Assembly: GCA_934358495.1 (NCBI GenBank)
Contig: CAKRKO010000086.1
Span: forward strand, 1-11,179
Origin: an uncultured Eubacterium sp.
Lineage (GTDB): Bacteria > Bacillota > Clostridia > Lachnospirales > Lachnospiraceae
Length of the DNA: 11,179 nucleotides
Direction: 5' to 3'
Part shown: one piece after another, positions 1 to 6,020 of the stretch
Position numbering within the stretch: position 1 is the first letter of the stretch
Layout: each line of letters starts with the position of its first letter
The notes under the pieces: model-generated
What the model was told of the DNA's origin: nothing
Databases searched by the model: none
What the model saw: only the letters and a program-made list of their open reading frames with translations
Position numbers and translations under genes: made by a program

Positions 1-115
1 TTGATAGGGTAATATCCAAAAGGTAACACGATAAAAACTTTGCCCCAAAACAGAATGAAAAGATTTGCCCTATGACAATTTCTATAAAACAAGTACGCAT
101 GGTATAGATTAAGAG

Positions 116-144
116 TTGCGAACCATAAAATATCAAAGTATAAT
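116..144 (+). promoter_or_regulatory. Probable sigma-A promoter upstream of the short ORF and the 264-755 gene
   Basis: A -35 like TTGCGA (116-121) is separated by exactly 17 bases from a consensus -10 TATAAT (139-144). Transcription would start near 151, just ahead of the possible short ORF at 168 and about 110 bases ahead of the membrane-protein gene. The -35 matches TTGACA at four of six positions and the -10 is perfect. The call rests on sequence match only. Confidence 0.5.
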
Positions 145-167
145 CGAACTATATAAAAAGAGCGGGA

Positions 168-245
168 ATGATGAAAGGCATTTCACCGGAGCAGATTCGG
201 AAATATGGATTTGCTTTTTGCGGGAAAGAAGTGCTGATGGAATAA
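168..245 (+). CDS. Possible small peptide of 25 residues
   Basis: This short frame opens with two consecutive ATG codons (168 and 171) about 17 bases after the predicted transcription start and ends in TAA 18 bases before the next gene. The peptide begins MMKGISPEQIRKYG and ends CGKEVLME. It has no membrane segment and no motif I recognise. The upstream AGCGGG is a poor ribosome binding site with only about 3 bases of spacing. It could be a leader peptide, the remnant of a decayed gene, or chance. Its position directly behind a good promoter is the main reason to list it. Confidence 0.25.
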   Translation: MMKGISPEQIRKYGFAFCGKEVLME

Positions 246-263
246 AAGAGGACGTGAAAGGAT

Positions 264-755
264 ATGAAAAAGAAAAAACGGCATTATTACTTATTAGTAA
301 TTATATTAGGATGTGTAGCATTGGCTTTTGCGTGGCAATGGAAGACAATAAATCTTAAAATGTCAGTGAAGGCAAACTGGGGAAAAAAATTACCATTATT
401 TGTGCATGTGACAGATATCCAGTCCAATCAAGGATTTGGTGGAGATGGAGAAGTGTACGCAATTGTATCCTATAGAGGAACAATGTCATTGACGGAATTG
501 AAAAATCATGATGTAAATAAGCAGGATGTATTTTTGAATCAGAGACATGGTTCTGGTATGCTTTCACAAAAGGAAATGGAACAGATAAATACGGAGATAA
601 GTTCTCTTGGACAGAATTTGTTTGATACTGTGGAGTATGATGAATGGTTAAAAGAGGAACAATACTATAGTTTTAACGAAAAAATAAAAAATTGGTGTTA
701 TTTTTTTAATGATAAAAAGAATCATAGATTGTACATAGTAATGAATTTTATGTAA
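264..755 (+). CDS. Small membrane-anchored or secreted protein of unknown function
   Basis: The gene encodes 163 residues. The N-terminus is a run of lysines and arginine (MKKKKRH) followed by a hydrophobic helix at about residues 8-24 (YYLLVIILGCVALAFAW). This is a classic signal-anchor or signal peptide, so the rest probably lies outside the membrane. The cysteine at residue 17 lacks a convincing lipobox. The remaining 140 or so residues are polar, rich in N, E and aromatic residues, with a segment around residues 55-72 that looks like beta strand (GFGGDGEVYAIVSYRG). I recognise no family. A purine-rich GAGGA (248-252) lies 11 bases before the ATG. The coding DNA is noticeably more AT-rich than the metabolic genes to the right, which suggests a more recently acquired or fast-evolving gene. 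It converges on the oxidoreductase gene, with 20 bases between the stops. Unlike a typical lipoprotein or transporter component, it has no partner gene in view. Confidence 0.75.
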   Translation: MKKKKRHYYLLVIILGCVALAFAWQWKTINLKMSVKANWGKKLPLFVHVTDIQSNQGFGGDGEVYAIVSYRGTMSLTELKNHDVNKQDVFLNQRHGSGMLSQKEMEQINTEISSLGQNLFDTVEYDEWLKEEQYYSFNEKIKNWCYFFNDKKNHRLYIVMNFM

Positions 756-804
756 AATGATGGAAGCTCTGAACCCTAGTAAGATCTCAGATCTTCCATC
801 ATTT
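755..804. terminator. Near-perfect hairpin between two convergent genes
   Basis: Bases 755-772 are complementary to 787-804 at 17 of 18 positions (AAATGATGGAAG with CTTCCATCATTT, then one mismatch and five more pairs), leaving a 14-base loop. The left arm begins at the last base of the stop codon of the 264-755 gene. The right arm lies inside the last codons of the oxidoreductase gene, whose stop is in the loop. There is no T-run on either side, so it is not a textbook intrinsic terminator. It could still block read-through or shield 3' ends in both directions. Confidence 0.45.
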
Positions 805-1744
805 CTGTGACAATTTCGCTGATTTCCAGCAGTCGATCTGCTTTTTCAAAATCCTGTTCACGGATCATTCGTTCAAATTCATAAAATTCGTAGGAAAGTC
901 GATGTACATTTTCCCTAAAATCACAGTTTTTCAGAAGATTTCCTTTGCGGTCTGTGATAGTAAATGCAGAAATCTGATTCATCGGCATTGGAATGGTCAG
1001 GCAAGCCTTTTCACCGGCAATGGTGGAATGCACAGGAGCCTGGCAGTCTTTGGCAGCCAGAGCAACAGCCTTGTAATTGCAGTAATCCAGAGTGACCACG
1101 CCGCTGGTGTCAATGCCACGCTGCATATTTGGCTGATAGGAAAAAGTTTTTGGTCTGCCAAACAATCCGATAATGGCATGCAGGTTGTAGACGTTCAAAT
1201 CCATCAGGGCGCCGCCGGCACAGTTTGGATCAAAGGCCGGAGCGATGTTTCCTTCCAGAAATGCATCGTAACGGGAGGAATACTGGCAGAACTGAAAATT
1301 GATCATGCGCACCGGACCAAGTTGTGGTAAGGTCTCTCGTACCGCCTGATAAGCCGGAGTAAAATGTAAGCTCATGGCTTCGATCATCATGACCTGATGC
1401 TTTTTTGCAGTTTCGCGGAGAATCCGCAATTCTTCTGTGGTCAGTGTGATCGGTTTTTCCACGATAGCGTGTTTGCCGGATTCCAGCGCCTTTTTTGTAA
1501 AATCAAAGTGCAGGGTGTTTGGCAGAGCTACGTAGACCGTATCGATATCTGTCTGTAACAACGCATCGTAATCAAGAAAAACACCATCTAGTGCGTAGGT
1601 TTCACAAAGTTCCCGGGCACGTTGTTCCGAGGATGATCTCGCAAAGATATAGCAAGTTTCAATTTTTCCTTCCTGTTTCATGGCGGCCAGCAGTGGAAGG
1701 ACATCCCGCACGATCAGACCGCTTCCTAAAATTCCAAGTTTCAT
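776..1744 (-). CDS. Gfo/Idh/MocA family NAD(P)-dependent oxidoreductase
   Basis: This 322-residue cytoplasmic enzyme is of normal length for the family. The N-terminal Rossmann fold opens with MKLGILGSGLIVRDVLP, a GxGxxx-type dinucleotide-binding loop at residues 7-12. The EKP signature is at 96-98, with Lys97 as the expected catalytic or substrate-contact lysine. The segment EAMSLHFTP (122-130) corresponds to the usual EAFMxRFHP. The C-terminal substrate domain carries GGALMDLNVYNLH (177-189), the family's GGALxDxGxYxxH motif, with Asp182, Tyr186 and His189 as likely active-site residues. The pattern is closest to the MviM/dihydrodiol-dehydrogenase-like branch, which oxidises or reduces sugars and polyols; the actual substrate cannot be told from sequence. 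The start is supported by AGGAG 6 bases upstream on the minus strand. It is transcribed divergently from the glucokinase and may be co-controlled with it. The last codons take part in the hairpin shared with the convergent gene. Confidence 0.93.
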   Translation of the reverse strand: MKLGILGSGLIVRDVLPLLAAMKQEGKIETCYIFARSSSEQRARELCETYALDGVFLDYDALLQTDIDTVYVALPNTLHFDFTKKALESGKHAIVEKPITLTTEELRILRETAKKHQVMMIEAMSLHFTPAYQAVRETLPQLGPVRMINFQFCQYSSRYDAFLEGNIAPAFDPNCAGGALMDLNVYNLHAIIGLFGRPKTFSYQPNMQRGIDTSGVVTLDYCNYKAVALAAKDCQAPVHSTIAGEKACLTIPMPMNQISAFTITDRKGNLLKNCDFRENVHRLSYEFYEFERMIREQDFEKADRLLEISEIVTEMMEDLRSY

Positions 1745-1907
1745 ATTGTGCTCCTAATAGTTTGAATATTTGTCGAAAAACCTCTGTTTCTACAAGGTGT
1801 AAATGGCGACTGATTCCATATGCATTCATCTTGAATTCAGCTTAAATTATTTTATCGCTGCAAGAAACGAAGCATAACATTGTTTTTATGAAATTACTTC
1901 TGTGCTT

Positions 1908-1913
1908 AGTATA
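1908..1913 (-). promoter_or_regulatory. Candidate -10 box for the oxidoreductase gene
   Basis: On the minus strand this reads TATACT, within CTATACTAA (1914-1906), about 165 bases upstream of the oxidoreductase start. No convincing -35 lies 16-18 bases upstream; the nearest TTGCTA is 24 bases away. The same 9-base string occurs on the plus strand at 1983-1991 as the -10 region of the glucokinase promoter, so the two form an inverted repeat. Confidence 0.3.
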
Positions 1914-1959
1914 GTGCAGAAAAATACAAAAAACCAGTAGCAAATGTGGAAATCCGGCA

Positions 1960-1989
1960 TTGAGGCAGAGGCGGAAGATGTGCTATACT
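1960..1989 (+). promoter_or_regulatory. Promoter of the glucokinase gene
   Basis: TTGAGG (1960-1965) and TATACT (1984-1989) are 18 bases apart, and a TG at 1981-1982 gives an extended -10 (TGCTATACT). Transcription would start near 1996, leaving a leader of about 42 bases before the ATG at 2038. Confidence 0.55.
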
Positions 1990-2023
1990 AAAACCAATGA
2001 GGAGTTTTCGAAAAAAGAAGAAC

Positions 2024-2030
2024 GAGAGGT
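2024..2030 (+). promoter_or_regulatory. Ribosome binding site that sets the glucokinase start
   Basis: GAGAGGT lies 7 bases before the ATG at 2038. The reading frame stays open further upstream to an ATG at 1960, but that would add a non-conserved N-terminus and would start inside the promoter. The ROK fold begins right after 2038. Confidence 0.6.
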
Positions 2031-2037
2031 AGAAGAA

Positions 2038-2979
2038 ATGAAGAAGTATGGATTTGGTGTTGACGTAGGTGGCACAACATGCAAGATCGGTTTGTTTGAG
2101 AATACCGGTGTGATCGTAGACAAATGGGAGATCAAGACAAATACAGAGAATAACGGCGCATCCATTCTGGATGACATCGTGGCAGCTGTAGAGGGCAAAC
2201 TTGCAGATGCCGGTATCAGCAAAGATGAGGTGGAAGGAATTGGAATCGGTGTTCCGGGTCCGGTCAGAGATGACAGTGTTGTGTGCAGATGTGTCAACCT
2301 CGGATGGGGTATTGTAGATGTTGCAGCAGAGCTTTCCGGAAAAATCGGTTTGCCGGTTAAAGTTGGAAATGATGCCAACGTAGCTGCACTGGGCGAGATG
2401 TGGAAAGGCGGCGGACAGGGCTGCAAAAACGGTGTCATGGTAACTCTGGGAACCGGTGTCGGAGGCGGCGTTATCATCAACGGTTCTATCATTGGCGGCG
2501 TACATGGTGCAGGTGGTGAGATCGGACATATCAAAGTATCCGATACAGAGACCGACAAATGCGGATGCGGCAAATGCGGATGCCTGGAGCAGTATGCTTC
2601 TGCAACCGGTATTGTTCGTCTGGCAAAGAAACGTCTGGCAGCAGATGATGCGGCAACGACACTGCGAGATCTGCCGGAAGTAACTGCAAAAGATATTTTT
2701 GACGCTGCAAAAGCAGGAGATGCCATTGCAACTGAGCTGGTTGAGAAACTTGGAAAGATTCTTGGCGGAGCACTGGCTTCCATCGCATGTGTGGTTGATC
2801 CGGAGATGTTTGTAATCGGCGGTGGTGTGTCCAAAGCTGGACAGATTCTGATTGATGCGGTTCAGAAAAACTATAAAGAGTGTACGTTCTTTGCATGTGA
2901 GGATGCGAAATTTGTGCTGGCTTCTCTTGGAAATGATGCAGGAATGTATGGTTGTGCGAAAATGATTTTTGATAAGTAG
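2038..2979 (+). CDS. glcK: ROK family glucokinase
   Basis: This cytoplasmic enzyme phosphorylates glucose to glucose 6-phosphate with ATP, feeding free glucose into glycolysis. The 313 residues match the usual 310-325 of ROK glucokinases. The phosphate-binding loop is DVGGTTCKIG (9-18). GNDANVAALGE (110-120) holds the catalytic base Asp112. LGTGVGGG (137-144) is the second ATP-contacting loop. GGEIGH (159-164) and CGCGKCGCLEQ (175-185) form the ROK signature, with His164, Cys175, Cys177 and Cys182 as zinc ligands and Glu184 as a sugar contact. All key residues are intact, so the enzyme is expected to be active. A ROK transcriptional repressor is excluded because there is no N-terminal helix-turn-helix domain. 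The gene is monocistronic: repeat A1, whose outer stem looks like a terminator, starts 9 bases after the stop. Specificity for glucose over other hexoses is inferred from similarity to GlcK-type kinases. Confidence 0.94.
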   Translation: MKKYGFGVDVGGTTCKIGLFENTGVIVDKWEIKTNTENNGASILDDIVAAVEGKLADAGISKDEVEGIGIGVPGPVRDDSVVCRCVNLGWGIVDVAAELSGKIGLPVKVGNDANVAALGEMWKGGGQGCKNGVMVTLGTGVGGGVIINGSIIGGVHGAGGEIGHIKVSDTETDKCGCGKCGCLEQYASATGIVRLAKKRLAADDAATTLRDLPEVTAKDIFDAAKAGDAIATELVEKLGKILGGALASIACVVDPEMFVIGGGVSKAGQILIDAVQKNYKECTFFACEDAKFVLASLGNDAGMYGCAKMIFDK

Positions 2980-2988
2980 GAACAAAAT

Positions 2989-3169
2989 AAAAGAAAAAAC
3001 TCCAATGCAGGCACGAATGATTTTCTATCTGCGCTGCGCCGCTTATTTCCGATTGCTTTCGTGAACTCGGCTGCAAAGACGGCAGCCTCAGACACACTTA
3101 CGCAATCGGGCTAGGCTCGCTCCGATGACGAAAATCAATCTACCGCCTTGCCTTGGAGTTTTTTCTTTT
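2989..3169 (+). repeat. Repeat A, copy 1: structured foldback element after glcK
   Basis: This 181-base element folds into a long rod. The outer stem P1 pairs 2989-3005 with 3153-3169 perfectly over 17 bp (AAAAGAAAAAACTCCAA with its complement). Inside, GATTTTC (3019-3025) pairs with GAAAATC (3130-3136). P2 CCGATTGC (3049-3056) pairs with 3102-3109. P3 GGCTGC (3069-3074) pairs with GCAGCC (3082-3087) around a 7-base loop. Unpaired segments TATCTGCGCTGCGCC, GTGAACTC, TCAGACACACT and CTCGCTCCGATGACG recur nearly unchanged in copy A2 on the opposite strand, while the stems differ. It is non-coding in all frames. P1 ends in TTTTTTCTTTTT, so for transcripts leaving glcK it also resembles a terminator with an oversized loop. 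I cannot assign it to a named RNA or element. Confidence 0.75.
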
Positions 3170-3170
3170 T

Positions 3171-3350
3171 ATCTCAGTCGAGAAGACTCCCACTTCTGCA
3201 AGTGGTGAGTAATAACAAGTCTTTCTCAGTGGGAGTACAATCTCCGACTGAGATAAACGCTCCGCGAGGATGTGCAGTGATTCTGAGAAGAATATGTCAG
3301 CTTACGCTGACCAGAATCACGCACCAAGTCTCACGTGCGTTCGACTTGAA
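3171..3350 (+). repeat. Repeat B, copy 1: modular hairpin repeat lacking its middle module
   Basis: The first hairpin pairs ATCTCAGTCG (3171-3180) with CGACTGAGAT (3245-3254). It encloses an extra inner hairpin, ACTCCCAC (3186-3193) with GTGGGAGT (3229-3236), that copy 2 lacks. From 3238 to 3350 the sequence matches copy 2 almost base for base, except that about 50 bases (3742-3794 in copy 2) are missing after CGCTCCGCGAGG. The last module pairs GTGATTCTG with CAGAATCAC and has an inner stem GTCAGC/GCTGAC with loop TTAC. A final CAAGTC/GACTTG stem follows. The element begins 2 bases after repeat A1 ends. Long open frames here are chance. Confidence 0.75.
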
Positions 3351-3383
3351 TTTTGTTCCATCTACGTAGTAGTAGTATAGCAG

Positions 3384-3406
3384 CAAGAATGCCGAGGGCA
3401 TTCTTG
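3384..3406. other. Perfect 10-bp hairpin without a T-run
   Basis: CAAGAATGCC pairs with GGCATTCTTG around a 3-base loop (GAG). Flanking CAGCA (3381-3385) and TGCTG further out may extend it imperfectly. It is followed by AATATTTG rather than a clean T-run, so it is a weak terminator at best. It lies between repeats B1 and B2. Confidence 0.5.
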
Positions 3407-3463
3407 AATATTTGTGCTGTCGGGTAATTGACTTGTGATACGTAAACAAGGTATCAAGGTATC

Positions 3464-3494
3464 AAAAAAGCCTGTCCAATGGACAGGCTTTTTT
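3464..3494. terminator. Strong intrinsic terminator, bidirectional
   Basis: AAAAAAGCCTGTCC (3464-3477) pairs perfectly with GGACAGGCTTTTTT (3481-3494) across a 3-base loop (AAT). The A-run before and T-run after make it functional on both strands. It sits about 485 bases after glcK with no gene in between, so on the plus strand it would end either read-through from glcK or an unannotated transcript. A tandem 8-mer AAGGTATC precedes it (3448-3463). Confidence 0.9.
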
Positions 3495-3694
3495 GATTGT
3501 TTGTTGAGAGTTGTAAAAAAGTGATTTTGAAATTTCGTTCAATTTCTGATACTAGAATACTACATAGTTACCTATTTGTAAAATTGAAAAAAATGATAGG
3601 TGAAATCAAAAAAAGTGAACAATAAAGGTTTACTTCTATCAAGATTCCAGATACAATGAAGCATGAGAGAAACGTACGTTTTGCAATAGAAATC
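3495..3694. other. AT-rich intergenic segment between terminator and repeat B2
   Basis: There is no coding frame with a ribosome binding site. Only weak dyads are present: GAAATT/AATTTC (3529-3546) and ACCTAT/ATAGGT (3570-3601, 20-base loop). I see no RNA gene or attachment site. Confidence 0.5.
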
Positions 3695-3873
3695 ATCTCA
3701 GTCTGAGTTCAATCTCCGACTGAGATAAACGCTCCGCGAGGGCGCACATTGTCTGGGAGACAATGGCTTTACGCCGACCGAAACGAAGTGTAGAGTGCAA
3801 TGATTCTGAGAAGAATATGTCAGCTTACGCTGACCAGAATCATGCACCAAGTCTCACGTGCGTTCGACTTGAA
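3695..3873 (+). repeat. Repeat B, copy 2: full three-module form
   Basis: Module 1 pairs ATCTCAGTC (3695-3703) with GACTGAGAT (3718-3726) and lacks the inner hairpin present in copy 1. Module 2, absent from copy 1, holds CATTGTC (3747-3753) and GACAATG (3759-3765) around TGGGA, enclosed by GGCG (3741-3744) and CGCC (3772-3775). Module 3 pairs ATGATTCTG with CAGAATCAT around the inner GTCAGC/TTAC/GCTGAC stem. The closing pair is A-T here but G-C in copy 1, a compensatory change. The repeat ends at CGACTTGAA and lies 73 bases upstream of the LysR gene. Confidence 0.8.
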
Positions 3874-3923
3874 ATATTTCGGAAATGAAATTTTTCTGAG
3901 TATGGATAGTATTGTGGAACAAA

Positions 3924-3929
3924 TATAAT
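3924..3929 (+). promoter_or_regulatory. Candidate -10 box for the LysR gene
   Basis: A consensus TATAAT lies 18 bases before the ATG at 3947. No good -35 is visible at the right spacing. A small dyad TTGT-GGA-ACAA (3912-3922) lies just upstream and could be a site for LysR autoregulation, but it is short enough to be chance. Confidence 0.35.
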
Positions 3930-3946
3930 GTAATTGGTGAGGGGAA

Positions 3947-4834
3947 ATGGAACTACGAAATGTAAAAACCTTTATTAAAATTGCAGAGATTGGCAATTTT
4001 TCCAGAGCCGCATCGGATCTTGGCTATGCGCAGTCGACGGTGACGATGCAGATTCAGACGCTGGAGAGAGAACTGGGAGTATCTTTGTTTGAACGAAATG
4101 GAAAAAGCGCAGTACTTTCTGCTGCAGGAAAGGAATTTCTGGATTATGCCTATAATCTGCAGCGGTGTGAGGCAATGGCGCTGGAACATTTTGCAGAAGG
4201 GGAAGAACCAAGCGGAGAAGTCAGTGTTGGAATCATGGAGACACTGTGCGCTTCCCGTTATGGAATTATTTTCCGTGAATTTAAAAAACGCTACCCCCGG
4301 GCAAATGTCAAGGTTGTGGTAGCAACGACATTAGAATGTATGGAACTGCTCGGCAAAGGAAAACTGGATCTGATTTTGACAGTAGATAACAAGATCAATC
4401 ATATTAACTGGGGGACAGCGCATGAAGTGCCGACGGAAATCCGGTTTTTCTGTCCGGCAAACCATCCTTTTGCGGGAAAGAGAGATATTCCGCTGGATAC
4501 AGTTTTGGAAGAAAACTTTATTATGATCGAGGAAGGATGTAATTACCGTCAGGCTTTTGAACAGTATGTGGTAGAACAGCGGGGACGCAGACCGTCTATT
4601 ACGGAGATAGGTTACACTCGTTTGATCATCGATGCAGTAATTGAAAATCTGGGCGTATCCCTGCTTCCAAAGTTTACATTGGAAGAAGCATTGCGGGAAA
4701 AAAAAGTAGCGTTATTTTCCGTAAAGGGATTTCGACTGTCTATGCTGATGCAGGTAATTTACAGTAAAAACCGTTGGATGTCACCGGCGATGAAGGCATT
4801 TATTGAAATGACGCAGGAGTTTATGCCAGAATAA
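3947..4834 (+). CDS. LysR-type transcriptional regulator
   Basis: The 295-residue length is standard for the family. The N-terminal winged helix-turn-helix starts MELRNVKTFIKIAEIGNFSRAA. The recognition region is around AQSTVTMQIQTLERELGVSLFER (residues 28-50), and a typical linker helix follows (GKEFLDYAYNLQRCEAMALEHF). From about residue 90, EVSVGIMETLCASRYGIIFREFKKRYP begins the periplasmic-binding-protein-like effector domain, which runs to the end; the effector cannot be predicted. The start is supported by GAGGGG (3939-3944), 2 bases from the ATG, and by alignment of the N-terminus with the family. Repeat B2 lies just upstream. The DUF4317 gene follows after 16 bases in the same direction, so the two are probably one operon. 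LysR regulators usually control a divergent or adjacent gene; the only neighbour downstream is DUF4317, while the upstream region is repeats. Confidence 0.93.
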   Translation: MELRNVKTFIKIAEIGNFSRAASDLGYAQSTVTMQIQTLERELGVSLFERNGKSAVLSAAGKEFLDYAYNLQRCEAMALEHFAEGEEPSGEVSVGIMETLCASRYGIIFREFKKRYPRANVKVVVATTLECMELLGKGKLDLILTVDNKINHINWGTAHEVPTEIRFFCPANHPFAGKRDIPLDTVLEENFIMIEEGCNYRQAFEQYVVEQRGRRPSITEIGYTRLIIDAVIENLGVSLLPKFTLEEALREKKVALFSVKGFRLSMLMQVIYSKNRWMSPAMKAFIEMTQEFMPE

Positions 4835-4850
4835 AGGAGCTATATTTATT

Positions 4851-6020
4851 ATGAATAAAAAAGAAGTTACAGAAATCAAAAAATTATTTACAAAAGAGCG
4901 CTGTTGTCTGAACCGCCTTTGTGGCTGTTATGTGGACGCAGATAAAAATAAAGTGGTAGAGTTTAAGGAAGCATTTTTATCCCTTCCGGAAGAAGAAATT
5001 TACAAATATCTGGATATTTTCCGGAAGAGTCTGTCTGGCACATTAGGAAAAAATCTGCTGAACATGGAGTTCCCGTTGGAACAGGAGATGGGTGAGGGCA
5101 CACAGAAAAGCCTGCTGGCGCTGCGTGACAGTGAGTTAAAAGACGATGTGATGCTGGATGCTTTTTATGACCGCATCATTGAGACGTATTATCATCCGGA
5201 AAATTATCTGATCCTGCTGGTGCATGGCTCCTATGATATTCCGATGAAAACATCCGATGGTCTGGAAATGGACGATGCATCTGATTACATATACAACTTT
5301 GTGCTGTGCTGTCTTTGCCCGGTGACCTTGTCAAAAGCCGGACTTTGCTATAATGCGGAGACAAACAGCATCGAAGACCGCATCCGTGACTGGCTGGTAG
5401 ACATGCCGGAGCAGGGATTTTTGTTCCCGGCTTTTCAGGATCGCAATACAGACGTTCACCGTCTGCTCTATTATTCCAAAAATGCAAAGGAACTCTGCCC
5501 GGATATTACAGAACAGCTGCTTGGCTGTGTACAGCCGATTCCGGCACCACAGCAGAAAGAATCTTTCCAGGCAATCATTGAGGATACACTGGGAGAAGAA
5601 TGCGTATACGATGTGGTGCGCAATATCCATGAAAACCTGAACGAGATGATCGAGGAGCAGAAAGAAAACGGAGAACCGCTGGAGCTGGATAAAATGCAGG
5701 TGCGCAAACTTCTGGAGCGCAGCGGTGCACCGGAAGAAAATCTTGAGCAGTTTGAAAAACAGTACGATGAGGAAATCGGTGCACAGATGACTGTTATGGC
5801 AAATAATATTTCTGATACACGTAAGTTTGAAGTGAAAACACCACAGATGACGGTGAAAGTAAGCCCGGAGCAGGCGAGTCTGGTAGAAACACGCATGATC
5901 GATGGTGTACCATGCCTGGTTATTCCGCTGACAGATGAAGTAGAAGTAAATGGCATTCATGTACATCTGAGAGATGAAGAAGTATTAAAGCGATTAGAAC
6001 AAAGCGCAGGTGAACAGTAA
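4851..6020 (+). CDS. DUF4317 family protein
   Basis: This is a 389-residue soluble protein with no signal peptide or membrane segment. I recognise it as DUF4317 from the N-terminal block: MNKKEVTEIKKLFTKERC, then NRLCGCYVDADKNK, then AFLSLPEEEIYKYLDIFRKSLSGTLGKNLL. The function of the family is not known to me. A cluster of cysteines (Cys18, Cys19, Cys24, Cys26) sits near the N-terminus. Residues 225-305 or so are highly acidic, helical and rich in E and Q, possibly a coiled coil. The last 80 residues (VKTPQMTVKVSPEQ onward) look like beta strands. AAAGGAG (4833-4839) overlaps the LysR stop codon and lies 11 bases from the ATG, which supports translation as the second gene of an operon. No obvious terminator follows; a 5-bp stem TGTCC/GGACA (6097-6112), with T-rich DNA after it, is the best weak candidate. 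Confidence 0.85.
   Translation: MNKKEVTEIKKLFTKERCCLNRLCGCYVDADKNKVVEFKEAFLSLPEEEIYKYLDIFRKSLSGTLGKNLLNMEFPLEQEMGEGTQKSLLALRDSELKDDVMLDAFYDRIIETYYHPENYLILLVHGSYDIPMKTSDGLEMDDASDYIYNFVLCCLCPVTLSKAGLCYNAETNSIEDRIRDWLVDMPEQGFLFPAFQDRNTDVHRLLYYSKNAKELCPDITEQLLGCVQPIPAPQQKESFQAIIEDTLGEECVYDVVRNIHENLNEMIEEQKENGEPLELDKMQVRKLLERSGAPEENLEQFEKQYDEEIGAQMTVMANNISDTRKFEVKTPQMTVKVSPEQASLVETRMIDGVPCLVIPLTDEVEVNGIHVHLRDEEVLKRLEQSAGEQ

Larger units (their letters stand above)
1..263. other. Left-edge intergenic stretch
   Basis: Bases 1-115 are AT-rich with frequent stops in all frames, and I see no gene end, RNA gene or repeat in them. The rest carries the promoter at 116-144 and a possible 25-residue ORF at 168-245. 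A longer frame that starts at a TTG at 116 and overlaps the next gene is probably a shadow, because it has no ribosome binding site. Confidence 0.5.

Noticed and set aside
1960..2037. N-terminal extension of the glucokinase from ATG 1960
   Set aside because: It overlaps the predicted promoter, has no ribosome binding site and adds residues not seen in ROK kinases.
1906..2985. Long minus-strand open frames (up to 359 codons) covering the glucokinase gene
   Set aside because: They are exact antisense of a gene with intact ROK motifs. Their products are Cys/Ser/His-rich with no domain and no ribosome binding site.
3006..3152. Riboswitch
   Set aside because: A1 lies downstream of its nearest gene, and A2 is inverted relative to the gene it precedes. 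The same strand is therefore not a leader in both cases, and no known aptamer core is recognisable.
3148..3369. Open frame of 73 codons within repeat B1
   Set aside because: It runs through hairpin modules shared with B2, where the module differences break any frame. It has no ribosome binding site.
3171..3873. CRISPR array
   Set aside because: The repeated units are only two in this region, differ in length and modules, and have no regular short spacers or cas genes nearby.
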